Below are positions 5,977 to 6,013 of a stretch of 6,013 nt of DNA, piece by piece (the first letter of the stretch is position 1; every line of letters starts with the position of its first letter). The DNA comes from Pseudomonadota bacterium. GTDB lineage: Bacteria; Pseudomonadota; Gammaproteobacteria; Burkholderiales; SG8-39. The notes under the pieces were generated by a model. It was not told the origin of the DNA, ran no database searches, and saw only the letters and a program-made list of their open reading frames with translations. Made by a program: the position numbers and the translations under genes. The stretch covers positions 1-6,013 of the forward strand of contig JAKAIH010000185.1 of the NCBI GenBank assembly GCA_021825225.1, in the 5' to 3' direction.

Positions 5977-6013
5977 TTGAATGTCCTGACCTGATTTGAA
6001 GCGAGGCCGATTT

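Noticed and set aside
4201..5994. A 597-codon open frame on the + strand opposite the ThDP gene
   Set aside because: It lies in exact codon register opposite a clear gene. It stays open because the sense gene avoids TTA, CTA and TCA codons, as GC-rich genes do. Its product is an Arg/Ala/His-rich string with no recognisable domain, and no ribosome site was noted.

Overview
The window is GC-rich and densely coding, and looks like chromosomal DNA of a proteobacterium, most likely a betaproteobacterium. This is an inference from protein style, codon bias and the gene mix (a molybdopterin oxidoreductase, an ATP-binding-type universal stress protein behind an FNR/ANR-like box, and a CaiB/BaiF CoA-transferase next to a ThDP enzyme). 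No marker gene fixes the genus.

Layout. The left half is on the + strand. It holds the C-terminal end of a molybdopterin oxidoreductase (cut by the window edge, ending at 421). After 25 nt comes an NYN-domain predicted ribonuclease with a C-terminal OST-HTH/LOTUS-like RNA-binding region (447-1265). A 168-nt regulatory gap follows, with a GC hairpin and an FNR/ANR-type operator, and then a universal stress protein (1434-1877). Positions 1878-2143 form a convergent intergenic region with no gene. It carries a T-rich hairpin and a long, nearly perfect hairpin (2021-2071). The right half is on the - strand and reads from the right edge inward: an acetolactate-synthase-like ThDP-dependent enzyme (5976-4288), a 131-nt gap with a well-spaced sigma70-type promoter, a family III (CaiB/BaiF) CoA-transferase (4156-2963), and, 36 nt later, a crotonase-fold protein (2926-2144).

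How the genes may work together. The - strand trio resembles a small carboxylic acid/acyl-CoA catabolic module: the CoA-transferase would activate an acid, the ThDP enzyme would cleave or decarboxylate a 2-oxo or 2-hydroxy compound, and the crotonase would act on an acyl-CoA. The pairing recalls formyl-CoA transferase plus oxalyl-CoA decarboxylase, but the ThDP protein does not show the Oxc-type sequence around its catalytic glutamate. The crotonase lacks both glutamates of classical enoyl-CoA hydratases. The substrate therefore cannot be assigned. The + strand genes have no evident pathway link to this trio. The FNR-like box suggests that the stress protein responds to low oxygen.

I found no CRISPR array, insertion sequence, phage gene, tRNA or rRNA. 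I see no convincing sign of an undescribed defence or mobile system. The items most worth a second look are the unusual crotonase within its module, the FNR-like box, and the long intergenic hairpin.
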